A DNA stretch of 48,019 bases from Phycisphaerales bacterium (lineage in GTDB: Bacteria; Planctomycetota; Phycisphaerae; Phycisphaerales; UBA1924), in contig JACVCS010000024.1 of the NCBI GenBank assembly GCA_016741915.1, positions 1 to 48,019 on the forward strand, in the 5' to 3' direction. Position numbers and translations under genes: made by a program. Positions within the stretch are counted from its first letter, which is position 1. The number at the start of each line of letters is the position of its first letter. Positions 34,596 to 44,163 of this stretch are shown here, in pieces. The notes below the pieces were generated by a model. It searched no databases, was not told where the DNA came from, and saw only the letters and a program-made list of their open reading frames with translations.

Positions 34596-35504
34596 TTATT
34601 CACCCGGGATGAACGAGATCGCCCCGTCCCAGGGGCTGCTGGCGGAGGCGTAGCGCTTGCGGGGGATGCGCCCGCCCAGGCGGCTGAGGTGCCCGCACTC
34701 GCAGGCGAGTTTCATCGCGCGGGCCATGATCACGGGGTCTTTGGCGTGTGCTACGGCGGTGTTCAAGAGCACGCCGTCGGCGCCGAGTTCCATCGCCACG
34801 GCGACATCGCTGGCGCTCCCCACGCCCGCATCGACGATGACGGGGTAGGTTGGGTCACCCTGCTTGAGCAGTTCCAGACAGAGGGAGATGTTCAGCGGGT
34901 TCTGAACGCCCTGACCCGAGCCGATGGGTGAACCGGCGGGCATGACGCTGGTGGCGCCGGCTTCCTTCAAGCGCAGGGCCGCGATCGGGTCGTCGCTGGT
35001 GTAACAGAGCACCTGGAACCCGTCCTTGACCAGTTCCTTGCAGGCTTCAAGCGTGCCGGCGGGGTCGGGCAGAAGGGTCTTCTTATCGCCCAGCACTTCG
35101 AGCTTTACCCACCCAGCGCCGGGGTTGTTGAGTTGTTCGAGAAGCTCGCGACCCAGGCGGGCCACACGCACGGCATCTTCAGCGCTGAAGCACCCCGCGG
35201 TGTTGGGCAGGATCGTGTAGCGTGAAACGTCGAGCGCATCGAGCAGCGACTGGCCTTGGGCGTTGAAGAGTCGCTCACGACGGACAGCGACGGTGACGAC
35301 CTGACAGCCGCTGGCATCGAGGGCGCGGTTCATCGCGTCGAAGGTGTGGTACTTGCCGGTGCCGAGGATCAGTCGGCTGGTGAAGCGCTTGCCGCCGATG
35401 GTGAGGGTGTCGGTGGTGGCGACGGTGGACTTGGCCTCGGTGATGTGACCGGCGGCAGAGTTGGTGTTCGTGTTGGTGGAGGTGTGGGGAGTGGTGGGGG
35501 TCAT
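34596..35504 (-). CDS. thiG: Thiazole synthase ThiG
   Basis: 302 residues. Makes the thiazole phosphate ring of thiamine from deoxyxylulose phosphate, dehydroglycine and ThiS thiocarboxylate; cytoplasmic TIM barrel. Core motifs: [35 protein letters not shown] with the Schiff-base lysine at residue 134, and [17 protein letters not shown] near the C-terminal part. A Thr/Asn-rich leader of about 32 residues before the fold is unusual and may indicate a later start. The gene follows thiS by 66 bases on the same strand, and the phosphatase gene comes 84 bases further on. Confidence 0.96.
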   Translation of the reverse strand: MTPTTPHTSTNTNTNSAAGHITEAKSTVATTDTLTIGGKRFTSRLILGTGKYHTFDAMNRALDASGCQVVTVAVRRERLFNAQGQSLLDALDVSRYTILPNTAGCFSAEDAVRVARLGRELLEQLNNPGAGWVKLEVLGDKKTLLPDPAGTLEACKELVKDGFQVLCYTSDDPIAALRLKEAGATSVMPAGSPIGSGQGVQNPLNISLCLELLKQGDPTYPVIVDAGVGSASDVAVAMELGADGVLLNTAVAHAKDPVIMARAMKLACECGHLSRLGGRIPRKRYASASSPWDGAISFIPGE

Positions 35505-35570
35505 GGGCGTTCTCGGTCGAGTTGGTGGAGGTTGTTGGGGTGTGGGTGATGGGTTGAGGTGGGAAGGCTG

Positions 35571-35771
35571 TTAGCCGCCGCCGACGAGGGTCACGATCTC
35601 GATGGTGTCGCCGGGTTTAAGGGTGGTTGTGGCGTGGTCGGCCTTGCGGACAAGCCGACGGTTAATCTCGACTGCGGCGGCGGCGCTCGCGAGGTTGAGC
35701 AGTTCGAGCAAACCCCGAACGCTGGTCCCTTCGGGGATTTCGCGATTGTCGCCGTTGACTGTGACGATCAT
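35571..35771 (-). CDS. thiS: Sulfur carrier protein ThiS
   Basis: 66 residues with a ubiquitin-like fold; carries sulfur as a C-terminal thiocarboxylate for ThiG. The sequence shows MIVTVNGDNREI, AAAVEINRRLVRK, LKPGDTIEIVTLVGGG. The terminal glycines are the functional end; here the chain ends GGG. First gene of the thiS-thiG pair, divergent from clpS with a 107-base gap. No thiF, thiH/thiO or TPP riboswitch was seen in the gap. Confidence 0.94.
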   Translation of the reverse strand: MIVTVNGDNREIPEGTSVRGLLELLNLASAAAAVEINRRLVRKADHATTTLKPGDTIEIVTLVGGG

Positions 35772-35878
35772 CAGGAAGGGTAGGGGGATGCGGGTACACT
35801 ATTCTGAGGTAGGGGGTGGGGGGTTGCGGGGTGGGCTGAAGTGGGTTTCTCGTGGTGAGCCAGGGATGGGAGCCGCGG

Positions 35879-36334
35879 ATGATGAAGAAGCAATCAGAAG
35901 CCGAACGTGGAGTGGATGCATGGAATGCGGTTTCGGTCGTGGTGCCGATCGGTGGCGATGAGGTTCCGCCGCCCCCGCCGCCGGCACCCGTTCCGCCCGC
36001 TGCGCCCGCACCGGAGGCTCAGAAGGAGCAAACCGGGGGCGGTGGTCGCACGGCCGTCGCGGAGGCGCCGAAGCCCGCGAAGCCGAACGCGCCGGTGGAT
36101 CAGTTGCCGCCGTTTAAGGTGCTGCTGCACAACGACGACGTGAACTCGGTTGAGCACGTGGTGATTTCCCTGATCGAGCTGTTCTCGATGAACCAGCGGA
36201 AGGCGGAGGACGTGACGATCGAGGCGCACGAGAGCGGACTGGCGCTGGTGATGGTCACGCACAAGGAGCGTGCGGAGCTTGCGCAGGAGCAACTGCGGAG
36301 CAAGGGCCTGACGGCGACGATCGAACCGGCGTGA
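35879..36334 (+). CDS. clpS: ATP-dependent Clp protease adaptor ClpS
   Basis: 151 residues from the ATG at 35879, chosen because GGGAG lies just upstream. ClpS delivers N-degron substrates to ClpA(P). The C-terminal 75 residues are the ClpS fold: PPFKVLLHNDDVNSVEHVV (the H-N-D-D part of the substrate pocket), then a helix and ALVMVTHKERAELAQEQL. The N-terminal ~75 residues are an unusually long Pro/Ala-rich, probably disordered extension (VPPPPPPAPVPPAAPAPEA). First gene of a plus-strand run leading to ftsW. No clpA follows. Confidence 0.92.
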   Translation: MMKKQSEAERGVDAWNAVSVVVPIGGDEVPPPPPPAPVPPAAPAPEAQKEQTGGGGRTAVAEAPKPAKPNAPVDQLPPFKVLLHNDDVNSVEHVVISLIELFSMNQRKAEDVTIEAHESGLALVMVTHKERAELAQEQLRSKGLTATIEPA

Positions 36335-36445
36335 AGTGCGTGAGGTTGGGCGGCGGCGGCGGTGTGGTCTTGATGAACGACCGGCGCACGAAAGAGCGCG
36401 GGTTTTGCGGGTTTGCGAGGCTGTTGGCCGATATCCTGCGTGCTG

Positions 36446-37822
36446 ATGGGCTCGATGCTTCGACCTGGACATGTGATTGTGATCTCCACCCTGGGGCTGT
36501 TGGTCCTGGGCGTGGTGATGGTCAACTCCGCCGGGATGAGCATCGATCCGAAGTCCCCCGTGACCATCGAGAGCATCCTGCTGTCGCGCGCGACGGTCTA
36601 TATGGCCCTGGCGATGCTCGCGCTCGGGCTGGCGGCGTTGCTCCCCGTGTGGCGCTTCATGCCCGGGGTGGCGTGGAGCAGACCGGTCGGGCCTTCGCTG
36701 ACGCTGGATGAAGATCCCGAGAGCCGGTGCGTCTACAAGCCCCTGGCCCGCTTCGGCGGCTGGAGCCTCTGGCCCCTGTGGGTCAGCGGCGCGGTGCTGA
36801 TGGCGGTGGTGATGCTGGTCTATATCCCGGGTTTGAGCCGCGAACGCAACGGCAGCCACCGCTGGCTGAATCTCCGCCTGCCGGGGCTGAACGACCTTTC
36901 GGTTCAGCCCAGCGAGATCGCCAAGTGGGCGCTCATCGGGGTGATGGCCTGGTACGCCTGGAAGCTCGGCACCAAGATGCGGAGTTTCTTCTTCGGGCTC
37001 GTCCCGGGGCTGGCGCTGGTGGGCGCGGTGGCGGGGGTGGTGGTGATCGAGGACCTGGGGACGGGCGTGCTGATTGCGCTCGTGGCGTCGATCATCCTGC
37101 TGGTGGGCGGGGCGCGGTGGTGGCAGTTCCTGCTCTTCGTGCCGCCGGCGGCGGGGGCGTTCTGGTACGCCGTGCACGCGAATCCGTACCGCCTGACCCG
37201 GATTGTCAGCTTCCTGAACCCTTACGAAGACCCGCAGGGGAAGGGCTATCACCAGATCCAGTCGATGATCGCGGTAGCCAACGGCAAGGTCTGGGGGCGC
37301 GGGCTTGGGTTCTCCGTCAGTAAGTTCGAGTACCTCCCCGAAGACACCACCGACTTCGTCTTCGGCATCATTTGCGAGGAGCTGGGCCTGGCCGGCGCGG
37401 GGCTCGTCATCGCCCTCTACCTGGCGCTGATCTGGGCGGGGTTCATCATCGTCGCCCGCCAGCGGCACAAGGTCCTCCGCCTCATCGGCACGGGCATCAT
37501 CTCGACCGTCGCGATCCAGGCGGTGATCAACCTCATGGTCGTCACGGGGATGGCCCCGACGAAGGGGATCGCGCTGCCGCTGATCTCCTCGGGCGGAACC
37601 GGGTGGATTCTCACGGCCGGTTGCTTGGGCCTGCTGGTGAACATGGACCGCTTTGCGCTGAGGTTCGCCGGGAGCGAAGTCAACGAACCGATCGACGGCA
37701 CCGGCGAGGCGGGCGGCTCCGTCGCGCCCACACACGAGGCGAACCGAACCGTCGATGAGGGTCGTCAAGACGAGATCCAACCGGGCGGAACACCCCATGC
37801 TGCCGTCGCGGTGGTGGGGTAA
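36446..37822 (+). CDS. ftsW: FtsW-type SEDS glycosyltransferase
   Basis: 458 residues from the ATG at 36446 (36455 is an alternative; neither has a strong ribosome binding site). SEDS-family polymerase of septal peptidoglycan, with about ten membrane helices. Key blocks: LSVQPSEIAKWALI, a loop with LNPYEDPQGKGYHQIQSMIAVANGKVWGRGLG, EDTTDFVFGIICEELGL, and VVTGMAPTKGIALPLISSGGTG. The P-T-K-G phrase before LPLISSGG favours FtsW over RodA. The C-terminal 55 residues are polar and probably disordered. Positioned after clpS and upstream of the DoxX-like gene. No FtsI or MreB is next to it. Confidence 0.9.
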   Translation: MGSMLRPGHVIVISTLGLLVLGVVMVNSAGMSIDPKSPVTIESILLSRATVYMALAMLALGLAALLPVWRFMPGVAWSRPVGPSLTLDEDPESRCVYKPLARFGGWSLWPLWVSGAVLMAVVMLVYIPGLSRERNGSHRWLNLRLPGLNDLSVQPSEIAKWALIGVMAWYAWKLGTKMRSFFFGLVPGLALVGAVAGVVVIEDLGTGVLIALVASIILLVGGARWWQFLLFVPPAAGAFWYAVHANPYRLTRIVSFLNPYEDPQGKGYHQIQSMIAVANGKVWGRGLGFSVSKFEYLPEDTTDFVFGIICEELGLAGAGLVIALYLALIWAGFIIVARQRHKVLRLIGTGIISTVAIQAVINLMVVTGMAPTKGIALPLISSGGTGWILTAGCLGLLVNMDRFALRFAGSEVNEPIDGTGEAGGSVAPTHEANRTVDEGRQDEIQPGGTPHAAVAVVG

Positions 37823-37946
37823 ATCCCGTGTAGAACGAGGATCCGAGGTGGGCGGGGAAGAGCGAAAAATCAGGGTTTGTTGGGCGATTGGTCGATGACC
37901 ACGGGGATCGGTCATCGCGGGCACTGCGCGCTCGGCCGACTCAACG

Positions 37947-39077
37947 ATGTCCCTCCGCAGGCGCGACAAACTGGCTTTGGCGTTCTCGCCGGTGTTTCTG
38001 CGCCTGGCGCTCGGCGTCACGTTCCTGTGGGCGGGTGCGGGGAAGTTCCTCTCCGAGAAACGCTACACCCCCGAAGAGTGCGCCACGCTCGCGTCGATGG
38101 GCGTTTCGATCCCGCGGACAGCCTCAGCTCCGCAGGGCGTGACCAACCCGGGCACCAACCAGCCCCAGCCCACCAGTGCCCCCGGCACCAACCCCGCGCT
38201 CGCGCCGACGGTCCCGATCCCCGATCCGCCCCGCAGCAATCAACCCAAGAACCGTCAGAGCAAGCCCGACAAAGGTGAAGCCCCGATCCGCGACGTCGCC
38301 AGCGCGAGCGTTTCCGACAGCGAAGCGCCCATCGAGCGCTCGCTGATTGCCTATCAGCCCGACCAGCAGACCATCGGCCTTCCCGCGGCCGCCGCGATCA
38401 CCGGCGCTCGCCAGCCCAACAAACCCAAGCCGACGGGCACACAGCCCTCAACACCGACCACACCTTCTCCCACCACCGGCGGCGGTTCGGGCTCAACCGC
38501 AACCCCGCCGCCCGCGCCGACGACCAGCTCCGCATCGAACGACTACCCCAACGGCGCGGTGATGCGGCGTTTGTATGACCTGGCTCTGACCATGAAACGC
38601 GCCGCCACGCCCGGTAGCGTGAAGGGCTCATCGGGCACATTCTGGCCCTCGTGGCTCTCGGGCGGATCATGGCCCGTGGTGCTCGCATGGGCGGCGGGTT
38701 TGACAGAACTCGTCGCCGGCGCGTTCGTGCTGCTGGGAATCTTCACCCGCTTCAGCGCCTTCGCCCTCGTCTGCGTCATGCTCACCGCGATGTGGCTCAC
38801 CGAGCTGGGCCCAGCGATCCAGGCGGGCAAGACGTTCTTCTACCTCGTCCCCTCGCGTGAGGAAGGCGAGTTCTTCTCCGTCGTCGTCTGGCAGCGCTGG
38901 ATGTGGCAGTTCGCGCTGATCTGCTCCGCCGCGGCGCTCGTGCTGCTCGGGCCCGGGCCGCTGAGCATCGACCACGGCGTCTTCACGCCCGGCGAAGGCG
39001 AAGGTGGTGGCGGGGGCGGCGGTGGTGGTGGCTCCGGTGGGGGCGCGGGCGGCAAGGGCGGCGGCAAAGACGCCTGA
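37947..39077 (+). CDS. DoxX-like membrane protein split by a disordered insert
   Basis: 376 residues. The first membrane helix has a DoxX-type signature (LRLALGVTFLWAGAGKFL, residues 18-35). It is followed by about 150 residues rich in Pro, Thr, Gln and Gly (roughly 50-200). The rest of the DoxX-like bundle comes later (VVLAWAAGLTELVAGAFVLLGIFTRFSAFALVCVMLTAMW and FALICSAAALVLLG). The C-terminal ~25 residues are almost pure glycine. DoxX proteins are four-helix membrane proteins with uncertain redox-related roles. The insert is unusual. Between ftsW (124 bases before) and the vWA gene. Confidence 0.78.
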   Translation: MSLRRRDKLALAFSPVFLRLALGVTFLWAGAGKFLSEKRYTPEECATLASMGVSIPRTASAPQGVTNPGTNQPQPTSAPGTNPALAPTVPIPDPPRSNQPKNRQSKPDKGEAPIRDVASASVSDSEAPIERSLIAYQPDQQTIGLPAAAAITGARQPNKPKPTGTQPSTPTTPSPTTGGGSGSTATPPPAPTTSSASNDYPNGAVMRRLYDLALTMKRAATPGSVKGSSGTFWPSWLSGGSWPVVLAWAAGLTELVAGAFVLLGIFTRFSAFALVCVMLTAMWLTELGPAIQAGKTFFYLVPSREEGEFFSVVVWQRWMWQFALICSAAALVLLGPGPLSIDHGVFTPGEGEGGGGGGGGGGSGGGAGGKGGGKDA

Positions 39078-39219
39078 TTTCCCGAGCAAAGACCAACTTC
39101 TCCCCCCGTGCTGACCGATCTGTTCTGCAGCGATGCCCGAGTTGGCGATCCCCTGCGCTACCGTGTACGTACCGACCTTCCGTCGCTCAAACGTCTCGTC
39201 TGCTCCGTCGCGATTCATC

Positions 39220-40389
39220 ATGCCCGAAAACCCGACGAGCCAACCCGCCTTGCCGCTGCACACGCCCCGCGTTGGGCTGAGTGTCGGCACGCGCTGGGTG
39301 ATCTTCGCGGCGATCTCGCTGAGCACCCACGCGATCATCGCCGCGGCGTGCTTCTCGTCGTCACTGAATCATCCCAAGGGTGGCAGAATCGACGGCGGCT
39401 CCTCCGCGCCGGTCTTGCTGATGACCAGCGTTCCTCGCCCGCCGAGTATCGCGCCGAGTCCGCCGAGGGATGAAACCCCGCAGCAGGCGAACGAAGCGAC
39501 TCCGCCGCAGGGACCGTCATCGCCAACCTCGCGCGTCAGCCCTGCTGACGAGCCGAAACTTACGAAGACATCGGGCGCGCGGAGCGGCGATGCCGGAGCA
39601 CGCGGCTCGATCCAGCCGCGGGAGAGATTCAGCCTTGGGCTGGATGCGCCAACCGACGCGTCGTCACCGTCCGCCGCCACCTCGACAGGCCAGGTGAGTT
39701 TTCTGGGTCTGCAAGCCGAAGCGGAACTGGCCTCGTCGGTGGTCTACGTCGTGGATACCTCGGGCCCGATGGTCTCAAGCCTGCCCTGGGTGATGCAGGA
39801 GCTTCGCACGAGCGTCGAGGGGCTGATCGCCACGCAGCAGTTCAACGTGGTGTGCTTCAGCGAGCGCAGTGCCGCGGGCGGGGCGTCGGTGCGGACGCTG
39901 TTCAACCAGCCGCGGGACGCCACCGACGCGCGCAAGGACGATCTGGCGCGGTTCATGTCGAGCGTCGAGGCCGCGGGTCGATCGGTCCCGCTGGAAGGTC
40001 TGCGCACCGCGCTGTCGCAGCGCCCGCGCGTGATCTTCCTGCTCTGCCGACCCATCGCCCGCACATCCAGCGGCACGTGGGACCGGGGCACCGCCGCGGT
40101 GCTCGATGAACTCGCCCGCCTGAACCCCATCGACCCCGCAACCGGACAACGCCAGACGATCATCAAGGTCGTCCAGTTCCTCAGCGAAGACTCCACAGGC
40201 CTGCTCAGCGAGATCGCCAAAGTCCACGGCGGCGAAAACTCCGCCTCCCTCCGCACCATCACGCGTGAAGAGCTCGCCTCGGGGATCAAAGCCGCACCGG
40301 CATCAACAACGACGCAGCCCGCTCCTGATCGCTCCGCGAAGCAGCCTCCCGCGTCAACCAGCAAGCCGCCGGCGTTGGGGGTTCGATGA
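39220..40389 (+). CDS. Membrane-anchored von Willebrand factor A-domain protein
   Basis: 389 residues from the ATG at 39220; an ATG at 39133 would add 29 residues, and neither has a clear ribosome binding site. A membrane helix (VIFAAISLSTHAIIAAACF) near the start is followed by a Pro/Ser-rich linker (to about residue 165). A vWA-like domain begins VVYVVDTSGPMVSSLPWVM. The metal site (MIDAS) normally reads DxSxS; here it is DTSGP, so the third ligand is replaced by proline. FNVVCFSER and RPRVIFLLCRP are typical vWA strands. It overlaps the next gene at ATGA, implying translational coupling. Confidence 0.75.
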   Translation: MPENPTSQPALPLHTPRVGLSVGTRWVIFAAISLSTHAIIAAACFSSSLNHPKGGRIDGGSSAPVLLMTSVPRPPSIAPSPPRDETPQQANEATPPQGPSSPTSRVSPADEPKLTKTSGARSGDAGARGSIQPRERFSLGLDAPTDASSPSAATSTGQVSFLGLQAEAELASSVVYVVDTSGPMVSSLPWVMQELRTSVEGLIATQQFNVVCFSERSAAGGASVRTLFNQPRDATDARKDDLARFMSSVEAAGRSVPLEGLRTALSQRPRVIFLLCRPIARTSSGTWDRGTAAVLDELARLNPIDPATGQRQTIIKVVQFLSEDSTGLLSEIAKVHGGENSASLRTITREELASGIKAAPASTTTQPAPDRSAKQPPASTSKPPALGVR

Positions 40390-42557
40390 GATTCGCCCGA
40401 GGAAAGTCCGCACGCTCGCGTGCGATCATCGCCTTGGGCGTACTGGCGTTGTCACCGTGTGCGTGCATCAACAGTGCCCAAGCCGCCGCGAAGTTCATCG
40501 CGGAGTTTGCGCAAGCCCCAGCGCAGCCTGATCAGCCGGGCACACCGGCACCGATCGACGTGACGAACTTTCCACAGGGCCCGATCAACCGCGTGAGCGA
40601 AGCCGTGGTCGAGCGTGCGGCGATGCTGGTTGAGCGGGTGATCGTGCCGTGGGACGAGCGCCCGCGCGATCGGTATCGAGTTGACGACGCGGCGAGCCGT
40701 CGATCGCAGATCCGGACGGATCAGCGAGCCATCAACGAGCTGCACCGCGTCACGCAAGATCGATTCCGCCTGCGTCGCCTTGAGCTTGAGCCGACCAAGG
40801 AGACCGCCGCGACGCGCGCGAAACTGCAAGAACTCGCGGCCATCGAATCAGACCTGAACGCCGTGCTGATGCCGATGTTCAACGCCGCGAGTCAGGCGCT
40901 GCTTGAGCCGAAGGTGCCGGAGGCGGTTCAGACTTTGCGGACCATCCGCGGGCGGACAGTCGCGAGCGAATCGCTGCGCCGCGTGCTGCTCGCCAGCGCC
41001 CTGATCGAGCGCGCGGACGCGGAATCGCTGCGTGAAGCCTCGCAGCTCATCATGCAGATCCTCGAACTGCCCGAGGGGAACGACCCGCGCCGCGCCTGTC
41101 CGTCCGCGATCGTCGGCTGGGCCCTGCTGCTTTCCAGCCTGCACGAGCTGCCAACGCCCGAGGGCACGAAAGCTCGGCTCGACGCACGCATGAACGACGT
41201 GCACTTCCGCTCGTTGCACGCCATCGCCCAGGCCCGCGCGATCCACCGGCGTGACGGCAAGGGTGAAGCCGCGATCAGCCGGGCGATTCAGCCGCTGGTG
41301 ACGCTGCTCAACGACCATCCGCGTGAGGCGTGCGAGGCGATGGTCGATTTCGTCCGCGTCGCAGATGTTCCGCTGAATGATCGGCCGTACGTCATGCGGG
41401 CGATGGTGGTCGTCCCCGAGGACAGCACCCCGTCGCTGAGAAAGGTCCTCGTGCAGCGCGAGCCCTTCCGCACGCTTCCACGCCCGCTGCGTTCGTTGAT
41501 CGTCGATGGTCTCAAGCACGACACCACGCTCTATGGCGTATACGAACTCTCGGACCTCACCGCTTACGTCGATGCCATCGCGCCGTTCGTCGAGAAAGAC
41601 GCGCCGCCCGACGCCACCGAGAGCGCCAAAATCGACACGCTCATCGCCGCCGCCCGCACGCTGATGAAAATGGATTCGGGCGAATCGGACGAGTTCGTGG
41701 CCGTAGCGCGTCGGCTGCTCGAATCGCTCGCCTCGGCGGCGGATCGCGATGCGGTGCATCTGGGTGAGAACGCTCAGCAACGCCGCGGAGCGCTGCTGTG
41801 GCTGCCTGTCGCGGTGGCGCTCGCCCCCGGCGCACCGCCCGAGGCGATCGAGCGTTCGGGCAAAGCGCTCACGCGAGCGATGAGCGAAGGCGAAGCAGGC
41901 AGAGTCCCGCCGTTTGTCACCGCCTCCGAAACCGATTGCGCCGTGGTCATTTCGCGCATTGGGCAGCTCTCCACCTTGCTCACGAATGACGTAAACCTGC
42001 AAGGCGTTGATGCCGCGGGGGCACTGCGGGCGCTCGAGCCGACGCTGAAGCAGATCGAGTCGGCCGGGATCGCCGGGTCAAAGGGTCTTGCGCGAGCGGC
42101 CTGTTACGCCCGTGCCGTGCACCAACTCCGCACTGCGCCCGCGGGCTCCGCAAGTGTCCCAGAGGCCGATCGACTCATCGAGCAAGCCCTCGCCAGCCCC
42201 GTCGGGCGCGTGCCGAGCTCGGTCCCGACAAGCGCCGGGTTCATCGACGACCTGTTGCGGGCACGCTGGGCACACGAACTCGCCAAAGCCGGCCGGTTCG
42301 ACGCGGCTCTCCGTATCAACCGCGAACTGACCGACCGCCTCGCCAACCCGTCGGGCATGAAAGACGCCAGCCTGCGCGAAGCCTTCTGGCTCGCGTGGGC
42401 CGGCAAACTCGAAGAGCTCGCCCGCGCCGATGTCAAGGCCAACGCCACCGAGATCCGCTTGCAACTCCGCCGACTGACCGGGTTGGATCCAACGCTGGGC
42501 GGTCGCGCAACCGCGGCACGCTTCCGCGCCGTCGAAGCCGCTCTGCCCCCGCTCTGA
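40386..42557 (+). CDS. Secreted or periplasmic helical protein, coupled to the vWA gene
   Basis: 723 residues, no recognised domain. An N-terminal signal-like segment (IIALGVLALSPCACINSAQA) suggests export; the Cys-Ala-Cys could also be a lipobox, less likely. The rest is almost all alpha-helical, with long charged helices (SQIRTDQRAINELHRVTQDRFRLRRLELE) and HEAT/TPR-like pieces. The ATG at 40386 overlaps the stop of the vWA gene by four bases. With the vWA gene it forms a tight pair, so the two products may act together (inference). tmk starts 18 bases later. Confidence 0.72.
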   Translation: MRFARGKSARSRAIIALGVLALSPCACINSAQAAAKFIAEFAQAPAQPDQPGTPAPIDVTNFPQGPINRVSEAVVERAAMLVERVIVPWDERPRDRYRVDDAASRRSQIRTDQRAINELHRVTQDRFRLRRLELEPTKETAATRAKLQELAAIESDLNAVLMPMFNAASQALLEPKVPEAVQTLRTIRGRTVASESLRRVLLASALIERADAESLREASQLIMQILELPEGNDPRRACPSAIVGWALLLSSLHELPTPEGTKARLDARMNDVHFRSLHAIAQARAIHRRDGKGEAAISRAIQPLVTLLNDHPREACEAMVDFVRVADVPLNDRPYVMRAMVVVPEDSTPSLRKVLVQREPFRTLPRPLRSLIVDGLKHDTTLYGVYELSDLTAYVDAIAPFVEKDAPPDATESAKIDTLIAAARTLMKMDSGESDEFVAVARRLLESLASAADRDAVHLGENAQQRRGALLWLPVAVALAPGAPPEAIERSGKALTRAMSEGEAGRVPPFVTASETDCAVVISRIGQLSTLLTNDVNLQGVDAAGALRALEPTLKQIESAGIAGSKGLARAACYARAVHQLRTAPAGSASVPEADRLIEQALASPVGRVPSSVPTSAGFIDDLLRARWAHELAKAGRFDAALRINRELTDRLANPSGMKDASLREAFWLAWAGKLEELARADVKANATEIRLQLRRLTGLDPTLGGRATAARFRAVEAALPPL

Positions 42558-42575
42558 TGCCGCACGCACTTCACG

Positions 42576-43316
42576 ATGCACACAAACCCACCCCCCGCCC
42601 GGCGTGGGTACACTCCGCGCGTGCCGACCCCCTCCGCCCATGCCGCCCCCGCTCAGCTCGACTTCCTCCGCGCCTATGCCGGCCGCTTCATCGTCTTCGA
42701 AGGGCCCGACGGCTCGGGCAAGTCCACCCAGTTCCGCCGCCTCACCGAGGCCCTCTCGGCGCTGAACATCGCCCACACCACCGTCCGCGAGCCCGGCGGC
42801 ACCGTCACGGGCGAAGCCATCCGCCAGGTCCTCCTCGACCGCGCCAACACGGGCATGACCGTCCGCGCCGAGATGATGCTCTACATGGCCTCGCGGGCCG
42901 AGCTGGTCGAGATGGTCATCCTCCCAGCCCTGCGCCGGGGTGAGCTGGTCCTCGCCGACCGTTTCGTCGCTTCGACACTGGCGTATCAGGGTGCCGCGGG
43001 CGGGTTGTCCAGCGCCGATATCGCCGCGGTTGCGCGCGTGGCGACCAAGGGCCTTTTGCCCGACTTGTATTGCCTCTTCGATCTCGATGCCGACAGCGCC
43101 GCCAAGCGACTCTCCCCCCTGCTCGACCGCATGGAAGCCAAGGGCAAAGAGTTCCATACCCGCGTTCGGCAGGGGTACCTCGACCAAGCGAAGGGCGACC
43201 CGCGCCGCTACGCCGTGGTCGATGCTTCAAAGGACCCCGACACCGTCTGGTCGCAACTGCTGCTGACCCTGCACCAACGCGCCAGGCAGTTACCGGGTAA
43301 ACTCCCTCTGGCCTGA
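42576..43316 (+). CDS. tmk: Thymidylate kinase
   Basis: 246 residues. Phosphorylates dTMP to dTDP, essential for dTTP supply; cytoplasmic. The P-loop is GPDGSGKST (residues 43-51); VREPGGTVTGEAIR and LADRFVASTLAYQG are characteristic, and the latter carries the DR(F/Y) motif. A GTG at 42621 would remove 15 residues of a polar leader and is a reasonable alternative start. Length fits the family. It follows the helical protein gene closely and precedes plsY by 40 bases, suggesting one transcript. Confidence 0.95.
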   Translation: MHTNPPPARRGYTPRVPTPSAHAAPAQLDFLRAYAGRFIVFEGPDGSGKSTQFRRLTEALSALNIAHTTVREPGGTVTGEAIRQVLLDRANTGMTVRAEMMLYMASRAELVEMVILPALRRGELVLADRFVASTLAYQGAAGGLSSADIAAVARVATKGLLPDLYCLFDLDADSAAKRLSPLLDRMEAKGKEFHTRVRQGYLDQAKGDPRRYAVVDASKDPDTVWSQLLLTLHQRARQLPGKLPLA

Positions 43317-43356
43317 TCGCACGAAGGCCACGCCACGGGGTTCATCTTTTTCGCTT

Positions 43357-44163
43357 ATGGACATCGTCTGGACCATCTCGTACGTCTCGGCCCTCATCGC
43401 GGCGTACCTGCTCGGTTCCATTCCCTTCGGCCTGCTCATCGGCTTCGCCAAGGGCGTCGATATCCGTCAGCACGGCTCAAAGAACATCGGTTCCGCCAAC
43501 GTCGGGCGGACCCTCGGGCGTCGCTTCGGCGTGCTCACCTTCTTCCTCGACGCCGCCAAGGGTTTCCTCCCCGTCTTCGTCGGCGGCTGGGCCCTGGGCT
43601 ACCTCGGTACCCCCGATCTGCCCGCCAACAAAACCGTCGCCTGGATCGGTTTCGGCGCCGCCGCGTTTATCGGGCACCTCTACCCCGTCTTCCTCCGCTT
43701 CAAGGGCGGCAAGGGCGTCGCCACCGGCTTCGGCGCTCTGCTTGCGGTCTTCCCGGTGCTGACTTTCCCCGCCGTCGGCGCGATCATCATCTGGGCCCTG
43801 AGCGTGAAGTTCACCCGCTTCGTCGGGTTCTCTTCCTGCCTCGCCTCACTCTCCCTGCCCATCCTCACCCTCCTGGCAACCCCGCTCGCCAACTCCCTGG
43901 GCGTCTTCCGTGAGATGCCCCGCAACCCCAGCGGCTGGGCACCCTGGAGCGTCCTCTGGCCCTACTTCACCATGTCCATGGCGCTGGCGATCCTCGTCGT
44001 CTGGCGACACCGCACCAACCTCGCGCGCATGCTCCAGGGCACCGAGCCACGCGTCGGTGAAAAAAAGCCCCCGGTGCAGCCACCTACCCCCGGCATCGGC
44101 ACGCCCGACGCGCCCGCAAGCACACACAGCGAAAACAACCCCGTCTCCGCCGCTCGCCAGTAA
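43357..44163 (+). CDS. plsY: Glycerol-3-phosphate acyltransferase PlsY
   Basis: 268 residues; an integral membrane enzyme that transfers acyl from acyl-phosphate to glycerol 3-phosphate, the first step of phospholipid synthesis. Family motifs: GSIPFGLLIG, GSKNIGSANVGRTLG, FLDAAKGFLPV, and GHLYPVFLRFKGGKGVATGFG. Five or six membrane helices are apparent. The Pro-rich C-terminal tail of about 45 residues (EPRVGEKKPPVQPP...) goes beyond the usual family length. Likely the last gene of the clpS-ftsW-tmk run. Confidence 0.94.
   Translation: MDIVWTISYVSALIAAYLLGSIPFGLLIGFAKGVDIRQHGSKNIGSANVGRTLGRRFGVLTFFLDAAKGFLPVFVGGWALGYLGTPDLPANKTVAWIGFGAAAFIGHLYPVFLRFKGGKGVATGFGALLAVFPVLTFPAVGAIIIWALSVKFTRFVGFSSCLASLSLPILTLLATPLANSLGVFREMPRNPSGWAPWSVLWPYFTMSMALAILVVWRHRTNLARMLQGTEPRVGEKKPPVQPPTPGIGTPDAPASTHSENNPVSAARQ

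Noticed and set aside
35505..35570. TPP riboswitch before thiG
   Set aside because: The gap is too short, and neither it nor the thiS upstream gap shows the conserved riboswitch core.
35894..38020. Minus-strand frame of 708 codons over clpS and ftsW
   Set aside because: Antisense to two well-recognised genes; His/Arg/Gln-rich composition typical of shadows.
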